From the NCBI RefSeq assembly GCF_900112135.1, contig NZ_FOLC01000005.1, positions 62,001 to 126,000 of the forward strand: 64,000 nt of DNA. The letters run 5' to 3'. The position numbers were made by a program, and so were the translations under genes. Source of the stretch: Collimonas sp. OK412. GTDB taxonomy: Bacteria; Pseudomonadota; Gammaproteobacteria; Burkholderiales; Burkholderiaceae_D. Shown here one piece after another: positions 36,878-46,423 of the stretch. The notes below the pieces were generated by a model. That model worked only from the letters and a program-made list of their open reading frames with translations, was not told the origin of the DNA and did not search any database. Within the stretch, counting starts at the first letter, position 1. The number at the start of each line of letters is the position of its first letter.

Positions 36878-36900
36878 TTGCAACTGGAAATTAGTTGCAA
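36878..36900. promoter_or_regulatory. Inverted repeat upstream of hicA, candidate HicB operator
   Basis: TTGCAACT and AGTTGCAA form perfect 8-bp arms with a 7-base spacer, 27 bases before the hicA ATG. Ribbon-helix-helix antitoxins bind such spaced repeats. Confidence 0.55.
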
Positions 36901-36973
36901 AATAGTGTTTCTCCGTCCGCAACGATTTATTTCAATATTCGTGAACAAGATTGATTGTGTCAATTTGGCAATT

Positions 36974-36991
36974 CCCCTAAAAGCTTAGGGG
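36974..36991. repeat. Inverted repeat between hicA and the radical SAM gene
   Basis: CCCCTAA-AAGC-TTAGGGG gives a 7-bp stem with a 4-base loop, 72 bases before the radical SAM start. It lacks a T tract; it could be an operator or an mRNA leader hairpin. Confidence 0.4.
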
Positions 36992-37062
36992 GACATCCAG
37001 GTCGGCAGGCGTAAAATGCAGCATCCCGCAGTTTCTGCCGCCAATCTTTTCGCTAGCCACCT

Positions 37063-38574
37063 ATGACCATCCTGCTGTCCACGCTCAATGCGCGTTATTC
37101 CCACGCCTCGCTCGGGCTGCGCTATCTGCAGGCCAACATGGGTGATCTGCGCGAAGCCACGCAGCTGCACGAATTCGTCATCGGCGCCAAGACCGCCGAC
37201 ATCGTCGAGAAGCTGCTGGCGCACAAGGCCGAGACAGGCGTCACCATCGTCGGCTTCGGCGTGTATATCTGGAATATCGAGGAAACCACCAAGGTGGTGG
37301 CGATGCTGAAGCGAGTCGCGCCGGACATGGTGATTGTCCTGGGCGGACCGGAAGTGTCCTACGAATCGGCCGAACAGCAGATCGTCCAGCTCGCCGATTA
37401 CCTGGTGACAGGCTGGGGCGACGTCACCTTGCCGCAACTGTGCCGGCAGATCCTGCACGGTCCGAAACCGCTGATGAAAGTCCATGCCGGAGTACAGCCG
37501 CCGATGGCCGATATCGTGCTGCCGTACAGCTTGTACAGCGACCATGACATCGCCCATCGCACCTTGTACGTGGAAGCTTCGCGCGGCTGTCCGTTCAAAT
37601 GCGAATTCTGCCTGTCGGCGCTGGACAAGACAGCCTGGCCGTTTGCGCTCGATGCATTCCTGGCCGAGATGGAGTCGCTGCATGCGCGCGGCGCACGGCT
37701 GTTCAAGTTCGTCGACCGCACCTTCAACCTGAACGTCAAGACCAGCCTGAAGATCTTGCAGTTCTTCCTCGACAAGCTGGCGGCCAATCCGGACGATCCG
37801 GTGTTTGCCCATTTCGAGCTGGTGCCGGATCATCTGCCGGATGCATTGAAGGAATCGATTGCGCAATTCCCGCCCGGCGCCTTGCAATTTGAAATCGGCA
37901 TCCAGAGCTTCAATCCCGAAGTGCAGGCGCTGGTGAGCCGCAGGCAAAACAACGAAAAGGCAGCGGAAAACATCCGCTGGCTGATGCAGCAATCGCAGGC
38001 CCACCTGCATGTCGACCTGATCGCCGGCCTGCCGGGCGAAGATGTCGCCAGTTTCGCCAGCGGCTTCGACCGCCTGGTGGCGCTGCAGCCGCACGAAATC
38101 CAGTTCGGCATCCTCAAGCGCCTGCGCGGCACGCCGATCATCCGCCACACCGAGCCTTACGGCCTGGTCTTCGACCCGCATCCGCCCTACACCATCCTCG
38201 CCACCAGCAAGATCGACTTTCCCACCATGCAGCGCCTGCAGCGGTTTTCGCGCTACTGGGACCTGGTCGCCAATTCAGGCCGCTTCGCCCATACGCTGCC
38301 GATCCTGCTGGGCGATTCGCCGTTCGCCAACTTCATGGCGTTTTCCGACTGGCTCTACGGCAAGACCGACGCCACCCACAGGATTGCGCTGGACAGGCTG
38401 GCGGGCCTGGTCGGCCAATGGCTGAGATTACAGGGGATGAGCGAGAGTGCGGTCAACGCCGTGCTCAGCACGGACTACGCAGGCAAGCCGGCCAGGCCGG
38501 CGGACTTGCCGCCTATGACCAAACCGGACGCGGCAGCTGCGCCCAAACGGCAGGCCCGCCACTTAACCCACTGA
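37063..38574 (+). CDS. B12-binding domain radical SAM protein (DUF4080-type)
   Basis: This 503-residue protein has a cobalamin-binding-like Rossmann domain at about 1-140 (TLNARYSHASLGLRYL, VLGGPEVSYE). The radical SAM core carries the iron-sulfur motif CPFKCEFC with Cys176, 180 and 183. A C-terminal region from about 370 corresponds to DUF4080. Relatives are class B radical SAM enzymes, some of which are methylases, but this group has no assigned substrate. It stands alone, overlapping the convergent DUF3717 gene by 12 bases. Confidence 0.85.
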   Translation: MTILLSTLNARYSHASLGLRYLQANMGDLREATQLHEFVIGAKTADIVEKLLAHKAETGVTIVGFGVYIWNIEETTKVVAMLKRVAPDMVIVLGGPEVSYESAEQQIVQLADYLVTGWGDVTLPQLCRQILHGPKPLMKVHAGVQPPMADIVLPYSLYSDHDIAHRTLYVEASRGCPFKCEFCLSALDKTAWPFALDAFLAEMESLHARGARLFKFVDRTFNLNVKTSLKILQFFLDKLAANPDDPVFAHFELVPDHLPDALKESIAQFPPGALQFEIGIQSFNPEVQALVSRRQNNEKAAENIRWLMQQSQAHLHVDLIAGLPGEDVASFASGFDRLVALQPHEIQFGILKRLRGTPIIRHTEPYGLVFDPHPPYTILATSKIDFPTMQRLQRFSRYWDLVANSGRFAHTLPILLGDSPFANFMAFSDWLYGKTDATHRIALDRLAGLVGQWLRLQGMSESAVNAVLSTDYAGKPARPADLPPMTKPDAAAAPKRQARHLTH

Positions 38575-38808
38575 CCTGGCGGCGGCGCTGATATCCAGCA
38601 TGTGCTGGCGCCAGGCGCCGATCAGCTGCTGCGCCACGCTGTCCATGGAGGCCAGCGCCACGCTGCTGCTGTGGTTGATGATCATCAGGGCATATACATC
38701 GGCGAGCGCATTGACCTCGGGGGACAATGCACATTCTTCTCCTACCGCAGGCCGTTGCAGACGCCAGTAATTGATGGCTTGTTCCAGTTCGGGCAATGAG
38801 ATATTCAT
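38563..38808 (-). CDS. DUF3717 family protein
   Basis: This is an 81-residue soluble protein. LPELEQAINYWRLQRPAVGEECALSPEVNALADVYALMI is the DUF3717 signature found in Burkholderiales. Function is unknown. It overlaps the 3' end of the convergent radical SAM gene, and no partner gene is evident. Confidence 0.75.
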   Translation of the reverse strand: MNISLPELEQAINYWRLQRPAVGEECALSPEVNALADVYALMIINHSSSVALASMDSVAQQLIGAWRQHMLDISAAARSVG

Positions 38809-38861
38809 GGCTTTATTGTACCTGCCGATGCCGACTTGTCAGCCATGCGGTACAAATATTG

Positions 38862-39254
38862 TCAAAAAACCACGCCTGCAACCAGGATGATATTGGCATA
38901 CGGCGTGAACTCGCCGGTGCGGATGACCGCCTTTGCGCTGTGCGTCATGCGCTTGAAATCAGCGTGCGACAAAGTCCGCTTGTCGGGCAGGCCGAGCGCC
39001 TCGATCTGCTGCGCCAGCTGCGGGCTGTGCAATGGCAGTTCATCGGCCAGCACATGATGTTCGACCTGCATTTCAGTCAACACGGTTTCCAGCGTAACCA
39101 TGAAACCGGGCACACCGCGCGTCAGCGCCAGGTCGATCAGCGGCACGCCAGGCGGCACCGGCAGGCCGGCGTCGCCGATCACCACGCTTTCGCCATGGCC
39201 GAGCGATGCGATCAGTTGCGACAACGCGATATTCAGCAATGGACTCTTCTTCAT
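38862..39254 (-). CDS. rbsD: D-ribose pyranase RbsD
   Basis: This 130-residue enzyme interconverts beta-pyranose and beta-furanose forms of D-ribose, giving ribokinase its substrate. [34 protein letters not shown] carries the catalytic His20 and Asp28 region, and [18 protein letters not shown] is the conserved C-terminus. It is the last gene of the rbs operon, 1 base after rbsK. Confidence 0.93.
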   Translation of the reverse strand: MKKSPLLNIALSQLIASLGHGESVVIGDAGLPVPPGVPLIDLALTRGVPGFMVTLETVLTEMQVEHHVLADELPLHSPQLAQQIEALGLPDKRTLSHADFKRMTHSAKAVIRTGEFTPYANIILVAGVVF

Positions 39255-39255
39255 C

Positions 39256-40170
39256 TCAAGCCTCCAGTTCGCGGCGATAAGGAATCGAGGTTTGCGCGCC
39301 GACGCGGGCCACGCTCAAGGCCGCTGCGCATTGGCCGAAGGCGATAGCGTCGGCTTCGCTGCGGCCTTCCGCCAGCGCGGCGACAAAACCGCCAATGAAG
39401 GTATCGCCGGCAGCGGTGGTGTCCACCGCCTTGGTCGGCTGCGCCGCAAAATGGACCGAGCCTGACGACAGCGCAGCATAAACGCCTTTCTCGCCCAAGG
39501 TGACCAGCACATTGCTGCTGCCATCGGCGCGCAACTTTGCGACTGCGGCTTCGATAGCGGCGTCGTTATCCAGGCTGGCGGCATTCAGGCCGGCCAGCAT
39601 GGCCGCCTCGATTTCATTCGGGATCAGGTATTCCACCTGCGCCAGCAAATCGGCTGGCAAGGCTTGCGCCGGCGCCGGATTGAGCACCACGGTCTTGCCC
39701 AGCTGATGCGCCAGCCCGATTGCGTGGCGTACGGTTGCCAGCGGCGTTTCCAGCTGCAGGACGACGATGCGCGCCTGTTCGATCAAGCCGCGCGCGGCAT
39801 CGATATGGGCCGGGCTCAAGGCGTCGTTGGCGCCGGCCGCCAGCACGATGCTGTTCTGGCCGCTGGCGTCGACCAGGATCGAAGCCACGCCCGATGCTTC
39901 GCCGCTGATCGTGCTGACATGGCTGTCGTCGATGCCGTCGTTGCGCAAGGCGGCGCGCAGTTCCGTCCCGAACGCATCGTCGCCGAGGCAAGCCACCATC
40001 GCCACTTTGACGTCGTCGGCGCTGAGGCGCGCGCAAGCGACTGCCTGGTTCGCGCCCTTGCCGCCCGAGATGGTCTGGAAGCGCCCGCCGGAAAGGGTTT
40101 CACCGGGATGCGGCATGCGCGGCACGTTAAGCACCAGGTCCATGTTGATACTGCCGATGATGACGATCAT
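39256..40170 (-). CDS. rbsK: Ribokinase RbsK
   Basis: This 304-residue PfkB-family kinase phosphorylates ribose at O5. [20 protein letters not shown] and [10 protein letters not shown] form the sugar site. The anion hole and catalytic base lie in the [17 protein letters not shown] segment. PEST-like NPAPA follows VVL. The gene is fifth in the operon and directly precedes rbsD. Confidence 0.95.
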   Translation of the reverse strand: MIVIIGSINMDLVLNVPRMPHPGETLSGGRFQTISGGKGANQAVACARLSADDVKVAMVACLGDDAFGTELRAALRNDGIDDSHVSTISGEASGVASILVDASGQNSIVLAAGANDALSPAHIDAARGLIEQARIVVLQLETPLATVRHAIGLAHQLGKTVVLNPAPAQALPADLLAQVEYLIPNEIEAAMLAGLNAASLDNDAAIEAAVAKLRADGSSNVLVTLGEKGVYAALSSGSVHFAAQPTKAVDTTAAGDTFIGGFVAALAEGRSEADAIAFGQCAAALSVARVGAQTSIPYRRELEA

Positions 40171-40221
40171 GTGCGTTCTTTAAATAAGGATTACTAAAAA
40201 AGGAAACTGAAACTCAAGCCG

Positions 40222-41229
40222 TCACGACGCCACGGTCGAACCGCGGACATGCAATTCTGGCGCAATCGACAACCGTTGCAAAGGGCGGTCGGGCGTTGCG
40301 ATCCGCTGCAGCAGGCATTCGGCCGTGAGCTGGCCCAGCCTGCGGGTATTCTGGGCGACGCTGGTCAGGGTCGGATGGACAAACTGGGCCAGGTCGATAT
40401 CGTCGAAGCCCACCACCGCCAGCGCCTGCGGCACCGCGATGCCGAGCTCAGCCGCGGCACGCAGCGCGCCGAACGCCATCAGGTCATTACAGCAAAAAAT
40501 CGCGTCCGGCGCCTGCGAAGGCAGGGATGCAAAGCGCGCCAGCAGGCTGCGCGCCGCCAGGTAGCCGCCGGCGCTGGTGAAATCGGCATAGGCCAGCAGC
40601 GCCTCCGGCAATTCGACGCCGGCAGCCAGCAAAGTCTGGCGCAGGCCGCCGATCCGCTCGCGCGAAATGGCGATGTCCTGCGGGCCGCCGATGCAGGCGA
40701 TGCGGCGCCGACCCAGGCTAAGCAGGTGCCGGGCCGCCAGCACGCCGCCGGCGGCGTTGTCGACCGCCACCAGGTCAATCGCCATGTCCTTCGGCGCACG
40801 GTCCAGCAGCACCGTCGGCACCTTCATCTTGCGCAGCAGTTCGCCGTCGGTCTGCGCCAGCGTAGCCACGATCAGGCCATCGCAGCGCTTGGTCAGCAAT
40901 ACGTTCAGGTAATCGCGCTGCTTGGCCGGATCGTCGTCGGAGTTGCACAGGATGACGCTGTAGCCGGCGGCATAACAACTGTCTTCGATGCCGCGCGCCA
41001 CTTCCGAAAAATACGGATTGGTGTTGTTCGGGATGATCAGGCCGATACTGCCGGTAGCCTTGCTTTTCAAGGAACGCGCCAGCGCGCTCGGCACATAAGC
41101 CATCGACTCCACCGCCGCCAGCACTCGCGCCCGGGCGTCGGCGCTGACCGGCCGGGTCTGGTTCAGGACGTGCGAAACCGTGGTGTATGAAACCCCGGCC
41201 GTGCGCGCTACATCCTTGATGGTTGCCAT
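40222..41229 (-). CDS. rbsR: LacI-family ribose operon repressor RbsR
   Basis: This 335-residue repressor has the LacI helix-turn-helix TIKDVARTAGVSYTTVSHVLNQTRPVSADARARV at 3-36, a hinge helix near YVPSALARSLK and a periplasmic-binding-like sensor domain. It sits inside the operon it should control, between rbsC and rbsK. Its likely operator is the palindrome at 44954-44975 in front of rbsB. Confidence 0.92.
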   Translation of the reverse strand: MATIKDVARTAGVSYTTVSHVLNQTRPVSADARARVLAAVESMAYVPSALARSLKSKATGSIGLIIPNNTNPYFSEVARGIEDSCYAAGYSVILCNSDDDPAKQRDYLNVLLTKRCDGLIVATLAQTDGELLRKMKVPTVLLDRAPKDMAIDLVAVDNAAGGVLAARHLLSLGRRRIACIGGPQDIAISRERIGGLRQTLLAAGVELPEALLAYADFTSAGGYLAARSLLARFASLPSQAPDAIFCCNDLMAFGALRAAAELGIAVPQALAVVGFDDIDLAQFVHPTLTSVAQNTRRLGQLTAECLLQRIATPDRPLQRLSIAPELHVRGSTVAS

Positions 41230-41263
41230 GTTATTTACTCAATGCCTGGTTGCGGGCGGTAGT

Positions 41264-42229
41264 TTAATGCGTGGAACGTTCGCCGCGGCGGCGGTAAGTA
41301 TCGAGCACCACGGCAGCGACAATCACCAGGCCGGTAATGATGCGTTTCATCGGTTCACTGACGCCGACCTGCGCCAGGCCCGCTTCCAGCACCGAGATGA
41401 TCAGCACGCCGATGAAGGTGCTGATCACCGAGCCGCGCCCGCCCATCAGGCTGGTGCCGCCGATCACCACGGCCGCAATCACTTGCAGCTCCATGCCGAC
41501 GCCGCCATTCGGGTCGGCCGCCTCCAGCCGCGATACCTGGAACAAGGCGCCGACGCCGGCCAGCAAACCCATCAGGGCGAACACCAGCACCTTGCTGGGC
41601 CGCGGATTGATGCCGGACAGGCGCACCGCTTCTTCATTGGTGCCGATGCCGATCCAGTGGCGTCCCAGCACGGTCTTGGTCAATACCAGGTGGCCGACAA
41701 CCACAATCAGGATGGCAGACAGGAAAGCCGGCGACATGCCGAACAGGATAGGCGAACTGATGCCGTCCACCGCGCTGCCGATATATTCGGTACGCGAGTT
41801 GGTGACCTGGTAAGCCAGGCCGCGCGCCATTTCCAGCACGCCCAGTGAAACGATAAAAGAAGGAATGCGCCAGCCGACCGAAATCAGGCCGGTCAGCATG
41901 CCGCACAAACTGGCCACCAGCACGCCCAGCGTAGCGGCTGCGAACAGGGGCCAGCCCCAGCGCACCATCGCCATCGACAGCACCGAAGCCGCCAGCGCCA
42001 TGACCGAACCCACCGACAGGTCGATGCCGCCGATGATCAGCACAAACGTCATGCCGACCGCCATCACCACCAGCGTCGGGATATCGTTGGACAAGGTAGT
42101 GAAGGTCGCAGCGGTCAGGAAATTTTCGCTCAGGATAGAGAACAGCACGCACATGGCCAGCAGCGCGCCGATCAGGCCCAGGTAATTCTTCAGGCCGGAC
42201 ATGCTTCGGGTAAAAGAAAGTGTTGTCAT
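41264..42229 (-). CDS. rbsC: Ribose ABC transporter permease RbsC
   Basis: This is a 321-residue inner-membrane permease with about eight or nine helices. GGIDLSVGSVMALAASVLSM, GTNEEAVRLSGIN and AAVVIGGTSLMGGRGSV are RbsC-family signatures. ATG 42229 fits the known N-terminal length; a longer open frame overlaps rbsA and is not used. It starts 23 bases after rbsA. Confidence 0.93.
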   Translation of the reverse strand: MTTLSFTRSMSGLKNYLGLIGALLAMCVLFSILSENFLTAATFTTLSNDIPTLVVMAVGMTFVLIIGGIDLSVGSVMALAASVLSMAMVRWGWPLFAAATLGVLVASLCGMLTGLISVGWRIPSFIVSLGVLEMARGLAYQVTNSRTEYIGSAVDGISSPILFGMSPAFLSAILIVVVGHLVLTKTVLGRHWIGIGTNEEAVRLSGINPRPSKVLVFALMGLLAGVGALFQVSRLEAADPNGGVGMELQVIAAVVIGGTSLMGGRGSVISTFIGVLIISVLEAGLAQVGVSEPMKRIITGLVIVAAVVLDTYRRRGERSTH

Positions 42230-42252
42230 GATTTTCGGATAGGTTAAGGACT

Positions 42253-43848
42253 TCAGGCAGCTTGCGCGGCTGCAGTATCTGCAGGAGCGTTGCCGTTGCC
42301 GTTCATGTAGCCGCTGAAGGCCGCCGCCAGGATCGTCTCCTGGCTCCACTGGCCGCGCTCGAACGTGTCGACCAGCTTGCCGGCGCTCATCACTGCGATG
42401 CGGTCGCAGATCAGCATCAGTTCGCGCAGGTCGCTCGATACGATCAGCAGTCCCTTGCCTTGGCGCGACAGTTCGGCCAGCAGCTTGTAGATATCGAACT
42501 TGGCGCCGATGTCGATGCCGCGGGTCGGTTCGTCGAACAGCATGATCGGGCAATCGCGATACAGCCAGCGCGCAATCACCACCTTCTGCTGGTTGCCGCC
42601 GGACAGTTCTCCTGCCGCCTGCATGCCGTTGCGCGAGCGGATCCGCAGGCGCTTGATGTAATCGCCGGCGACCTCGGCTTCGGCCTGCTGGTCAAGCACG
42701 CCGAATCTGCTGACCGCCGAGAGCTTGGCCAGCGTCGTGTTCAAGCCGATCGATTGCGGCAGCAGCAAACCCTGGCTCTTGCGGTCTTCGGTGATCATGG
42801 CGATGCCGGCGGCGATGGCGTCTTTCGGCGAAGAAATTTTTGCTGGCTGCGCTTGATCGCCGATGAACACCTCGCCCTGGTCGGCCCGGTCGGCGCCGAA
42901 AACAAGGCGCAGCAATTCGGTGCGGCCGGAGCCGATCAGGCCGGCAACGCCGAGGATCTCGCCGGCGCGCAAATCGAATGAAGTCGGCGCAACCGCCTTG
43001 CCGCGTCCGATATTGCGCACGCGCAGCAACGGCGCCCCGATGGTGCGGTGGCCAAGATCCAGCTCGGCTTCGGCGGCGCGGCCGACCATCAGCTGCACCA
43101 GCGCATCGGTGCTGTAGCCGCCGATGGCGTCGTCGCACACCAGCTGGCCGTCGCGCAATACGGCAATGCGGTCGGCCACCTGCTTCAGCTCTTCCAGCCG
43201 ATGCGAAATATAGATGATGGCAACGCCTTCCGACTGCAGCCGGGCAATCTGCGTAAACAGCAGTTCGACTTCGCGGCTGGTCAGCATGGCGGTCGGCTCG
43301 TCGAGCACCAGCAAGCGGCAGCTGCCGATCAGGTTGCGCGCGATTTCCACCATTTGCTGGTGGCCCACGCCCAGTTCGCCGACCGGCGTCCAGGGGTCGA
43401 GGTCGGTCAATCCTACCGCCGCCATCTGGATCCGCGTATCCTCTGCCAGCCTGGCCTTGTCGATCCAGCCGAAGCGATGCGGCAGCTGGTTGAAATACAG
43501 GTTTTCAGCAATGCTCAGGGTCGGGATCAGGTTCAGTTCCTGCATCACCATGCGGATGCCGAGATGTTCGGCTTCCTTGCGCGAACCTGGCTGGTAACGC
43601 TGGCCGTCGAGCAGCATGCTGCCCGTGGTGGGATCGACCAGGCCACAGACGATTTTCGACAGCGTGCTTTTGCCGGCGCCGTTTTCACCGGTCAGGGCCA
43701 GGATCTGGCCCGGGCTGATGCTGATCGAGACATCGCTCAAGACCGGCTCGACATAGGTCTTGCCGATGCCGCTCAAACTCAACATGGGAACTGCGGATGC
43801 AGCGGCGCGCCCGTCGGAGCGCGCCGCCGCCATGGATTCATTGGACAT
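42253..43848 (-). CDS. rbsA: Ribose ABC transporter ATP-binding protein RbsA
   Basis: This 531-residue ATPase has two ABC domains. The first has Walker A GENGAGKST and Walker B LLVLDEPTAML. The second is degenerate, as usual in RbsA, with GLIGSGRTEL in place of a full Walker A and the signature LSGGNQQKVVIARWL. The 20-residue N-terminal extension before LSLSGIGKTY is Ala/Ser-rich and probably disordered. Confidence 0.95.
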   Translation of the reverse strand: MSNESMAAARSDGRAAASAVPMLSLSGIGKTYVEPVLSDVSISISPGQILALTGENGAGKSTLSKIVCGLVDPTTGSMLLDGQRYQPGSRKEAEHLGIRMVMQELNLIPTLSIAENLYFNQLPHRFGWIDKARLAEDTRIQMAAVGLTDLDPWTPVGELGVGHQQMVEIARNLIGSCRLLVLDEPTAMLTSREVELLFTQIARLQSEGVAIIYISHRLEELKQVADRIAVLRDGQLVCDDAIGGYSTDALVQLMVGRAAEAELDLGHRTIGAPLLRVRNIGRGKAVAPTSFDLRAGEILGVAGLIGSGRTELLRLVFGADRADQGEVFIGDQAQPAKISSPKDAIAAGIAMITEDRKSQGLLLPQSIGLNTTLAKLSAVSRFGVLDQQAEAEVAGDYIKRLRIRSRNGMQAAGELSGGNQQKVVIARWLYRDCPIMLFDEPTRGIDIGAKFDIYKLLAELSRQGKGLLIVSSDLRELMLICDRIAVMSAGKLVDTFERGQWSQETILAAAFSGYMNGNGNAPADTAAAQAA

Positions 43849-43941
43849 TCTGTACTCCAGCAGTGACAGCTGTAGTTATGCTTGGCGGAGCAAGGCAAGG
43901 TACTTTCTACCTTGCCCCGCGCGGTTGCGCAATTAATTGGA

Positions 43942-44898
43942 TTATTTGCTGTCTTTCGTCACCAGCGCGACCTTGGTCTCGACGGTGCCGCCGAGCGTGT
44001 TCTGGGCCTTCTTGTCGGTAATCGCTTTCAACACCGTCTCGATGCCGAATACCGCTTGCTGCGAAGCGAACTGGTCGGCTGTCGCCAGGACCCGGCCGTC
44101 TTTCAGCATCGGCTTGATGGCGTTGATGTTGTCGTAGCCGACCACCAGCACCTTGCCGGTCTTGCCTGCGGCCTTGACCGCGGCGACTGCACCCAGGGCC
44201 ATGTTGTCGTTACCGGCCAACAATGCCTTGATGTCAGGATGCGCATTCAGCATGGCGGCAGCGATCTGGTTGCCCGGCGCCATTTCCCACTGGCCCGATT
44301 GCACGCCGACGACCTTGGCGCCGACCGCGCTCATTGCATCCTGGAAGCCCAGGGTGCGCTGCTGCGCATTGATGGTGGTCGACACGCCTTCGATGATGCC
44401 GACCTTGTCGCCGCTCTTGATCTGCTTGGCCAGGTAGTCGCCGACCAGCTTGGCGCCCTTGCGGTTATCCGGGCCGACGAACGGCACGGTGATGCCTTTT
44501 TCCTTGAGGGCGGCATCATCCAGCTTGTTATCGATATTGACCACGATGATGCCGGCGTCGATGGCTTTCTTGATGACAGGCACCAGCGCCTTGGAGTCGG
44601 CCGGCGCGATCACCAGGCCGTTGACCTTGGAAACGATCATCTGTTCGACGATCTTGATCTGGTTGGAAGTGTCTTGTTCATCCTTGATGCCGTTGGCAAG
44701 CAAGTCATACTGGGCGGCATGCGCCTTCTGGTGTTCCTTGGCGCCGTTTTCCATGGTCAGGAAAAATTCATTGGCGAGCGATTTCATCACCAGCGCGACC
44801 TTCGGTTTGGCGGCGGTCTGCGCCATGGCTGGCAGGGACGGCAATGCGCAGACCAGGACGGTGGCGGCAATCAGCTTGAGGCGGATACGGGTATTCAT
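43942..44898 (-). CDS. rbsB: Ribose-binding periplasmic protein RbsB
   Basis: This 318-residue protein has a signal peptide ending at MAQTAA. VALVMKSLANEFFLTMENGAKEHQK and NGLVIAPADSKALVPVIKKAIDAGIIVVNID form the sugar cleft. It is the first gene of the rbsBACRKD operon, with an AGGAG ribosome site 9 bases upstream of the ATG. Confidence 0.93.
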   Translation of the reverse strand: MNTRIRLKLIAATVLVCALPSLPAMAQTAAKPKVALVMKSLANEFFLTMENGAKEHQKAHAAQYDLLANGIKDEQDTSNQIKIVEQMIVSKVNGLVIAPADSKALVPVIKKAIDAGIIVVNIDNKLDDAALKEKGITVPFVGPDNRKGAKLVGDYLAKQIKSGDKVGIIEGVSTTINAQQRTLGFQDAMSAVGAKVVGVQSGQWEMAPGNQIAAAMLNAHPDIKALLAGNDNMALGAVAAVKAAGKTGKVLVVGYDNINAIKPMLKDGRVLATADQFASQQAVFGIETVLKAITDKKAQNTLGGTVETKVALVTKDSK

Positions 44899-44933
44899 CG
44901 AAAGTCTCCTGAAATTTGTTGTTGAGCGGCATG

Positions 44934-44962
44934 TTTATCGTGCCATCATTTGGAACGCGCAA
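44934..44962 (-). promoter_or_regulatory. rbs operon sigma-70 promoter
   Basis: On the minus strand TTGCGC and GATAAA are separated by exactly 17 bases and lie 36-64 bases before the rbsB start. The -35 hexamer is inside the RbsR operator palindrome. Confidence 0.6.
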
Positions 44963-44975
44963 ACGTTTGCGCGTT
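44954..44975. promoter_or_regulatory. RbsR (LacI-type) operator
   Basis: A perfect 22-bp palindrome is centred on CGCAAACGTTTGCG with AACG/CGTT outer arms. The central ACGT and AAACGTTT core match LacI-family operators. It covers the -35 of the rbs promoter, so binding would block transcription when ribose is absent. Confidence 0.85.
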
Positions 44976-45093
44976 TCGATGATAGCACCAGATCCAGCCA
45001 AAACTCAAGACCGTTGCATTGCTTGCCAAAACCGCAATGAACTGTCCGGGCGGCGGCTAACCGGGGAATCCCGGTGCCGGGACGGATGCCGGA

Positions 45094-46272
45094 TCAGGAG
45101 GAAAGAAAGCGCTCCAGCCGCTGCACGCCATCTTCCAGGCGCTCGATCGAACTGGCAAAACACCAGCGCACATAACCTTCGCCTTCGGGACCGAAGGCAT
45201 TGCCGGGCGCCAGGCCAAGGCCGGCCTCGCGCACCAGCTGCTTGCACAGCGCCAGGCTGTCGCTGACGCCGTCGACGCGGAAAAACAGATACATCGCACC
45301 CTTGGGCCGCGGCGCCGTAATTCCCGGCAAAGCGTTCAGGCGCTGGTACAGGAAATCGCGCGCCGCGCGATAACGGGCCACCGTGGCGCCGATGATTTCA
45401 TCGCCGCGCTCGATGGCGACTACGCCGGCGCGCTGCACGAAGCCGGGCGCGCAGGAAGTGTTGTACTCGATCAGCTTGCCGATGTCCGTCATCAAGGCCG
45501 GCGGCGCTACCAGCCATCCCAGCCGCCAGCCGGTCATCAGCCAGGATTTGGAAAAGCTGTTGGAGGAAATCAGGCGGTCGTCGGCAGCGGAGATATCCAG
45601 GAAGGATGGCGCGCATTGCGGTGCATCGGGCTGGTCGGTGTATACCAGCCGCTCATAGACATCGTCGGCCACGATCCAGATGCCATGCCGGCGGCAGTGC
45701 GCCAGGACGATCTCCTGCTGTTCACGCGGCATGACCCAGCCGGTCGGATTGTTGGGCGAGTTCAGCAGGACCGCGCGGGTATCCGGCGTCAAGGCGTCCA
45801 GCAGCCGCTGCAGATCGAGCTCCCAGGTATGGCCGAACTGCAGCGCCACCCGCGTCACCTCTGCGCCGAGGATCTTCGGAATCTCGGCGACATTCGGCCA
45901 CAGCGGCGTCACCGCCACCACGCGGTCGCCGGGATTGATGATCAGCTGCGACAGCACCATCAGCGCCGATACGCCGGACGAGGTAACCGCGATCCGGCTG
46001 GCATCGACGGGCTGGTGCAAAGCGGACAAATAAGCCGCGATCGCCGCCCGCAAAGACGGGATGCCATAGTTGTGGGTATAGAAGGTATCGCCGTCATCCA
46101 GTCCGGCCTTGGCCGCATCGCGGATGAAGCTCGGGGTTACCTGGTCGGGCTCGCCGAACCAGAACGGCAGGACATCGCTGCGGCCCATGCCGACGTTGGC
46201 CACTTCGCGGATGCGCGAAGCTTCCAGTTGGCGCACCACGGCGCGGGCGACGGCAGGATGATCCAGGGGCAT
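45094..46272 (-). CDS. Class I/II PLP-dependent aminotransferase
   Basis: This 392-residue fold-type I aminotransferase has LLNSPNNPTGWVMP, DDVYERLVY and SNSFSKSWLMTGWRLGWLV with the PLP-binding Lys. The C-terminal GYVRWCFASSIERLEDGVQRL is typical. Substrate is not clear; aspartate and aromatic aminotransferases share this architecture. It is monocistronic between the rbs operon and topB. Confidence 0.87.
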   Translation of the reverse strand: MPLDHPAVARAVVRQLEASRIREVANVGMGRSDVLPFWFGEPDQVTPSFIRDAAKAGLDDGDTFYTHNYGIPSLRAAIAAYLSALHQPVDASRIAVTSSGVSALMVLSQLIINPGDRVVAVTPLWPNVAEIPKILGAEVTRVALQFGHTWELDLQRLLDALTPDTRAVLLNSPNNPTGWVMPREQQEIVLAHCRRHGIWIVADDVYERLVYTDQPDAPQCAPSFLDISAADDRLISSNSFSKSWLMTGWRLGWLVAPPALMTDIGKLIEYNTSCAPGFVQRAGVVAIERGDEIIGATVARYRAARDFLYQRLNALPGITAPRPKGAMYLFFRVDGVSDSLALCKQLVREAGLGLAPGNAFGPEGEGYVRWCFASSIERLEDGVQRLERFLSS

Positions 46273-46378
46273 GGCAATATCCGGTGAGCAAAAGCGATAA
46301 GCAAGTGTAGCCGAAGCATGGCCGGCGGTGGCACGGCAAAATCACCGAGCCAGTCCCCGGCGCCCTGTCCGCAGCAAT

Positions 46379-46406
46379 AAAAAAGCCGCTCAACGAGCGG
46401 CTTCTT
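46379..46406 (-). terminator. Terminator after topB
   Basis: On the minus strand GCCGCTC-GTT-GAGCGGC is followed by T6, 18 bases past the topB stop. Confidence 0.88.
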
Positions 46407-46423
46407 CAGGTGCCGGCAAAGCT

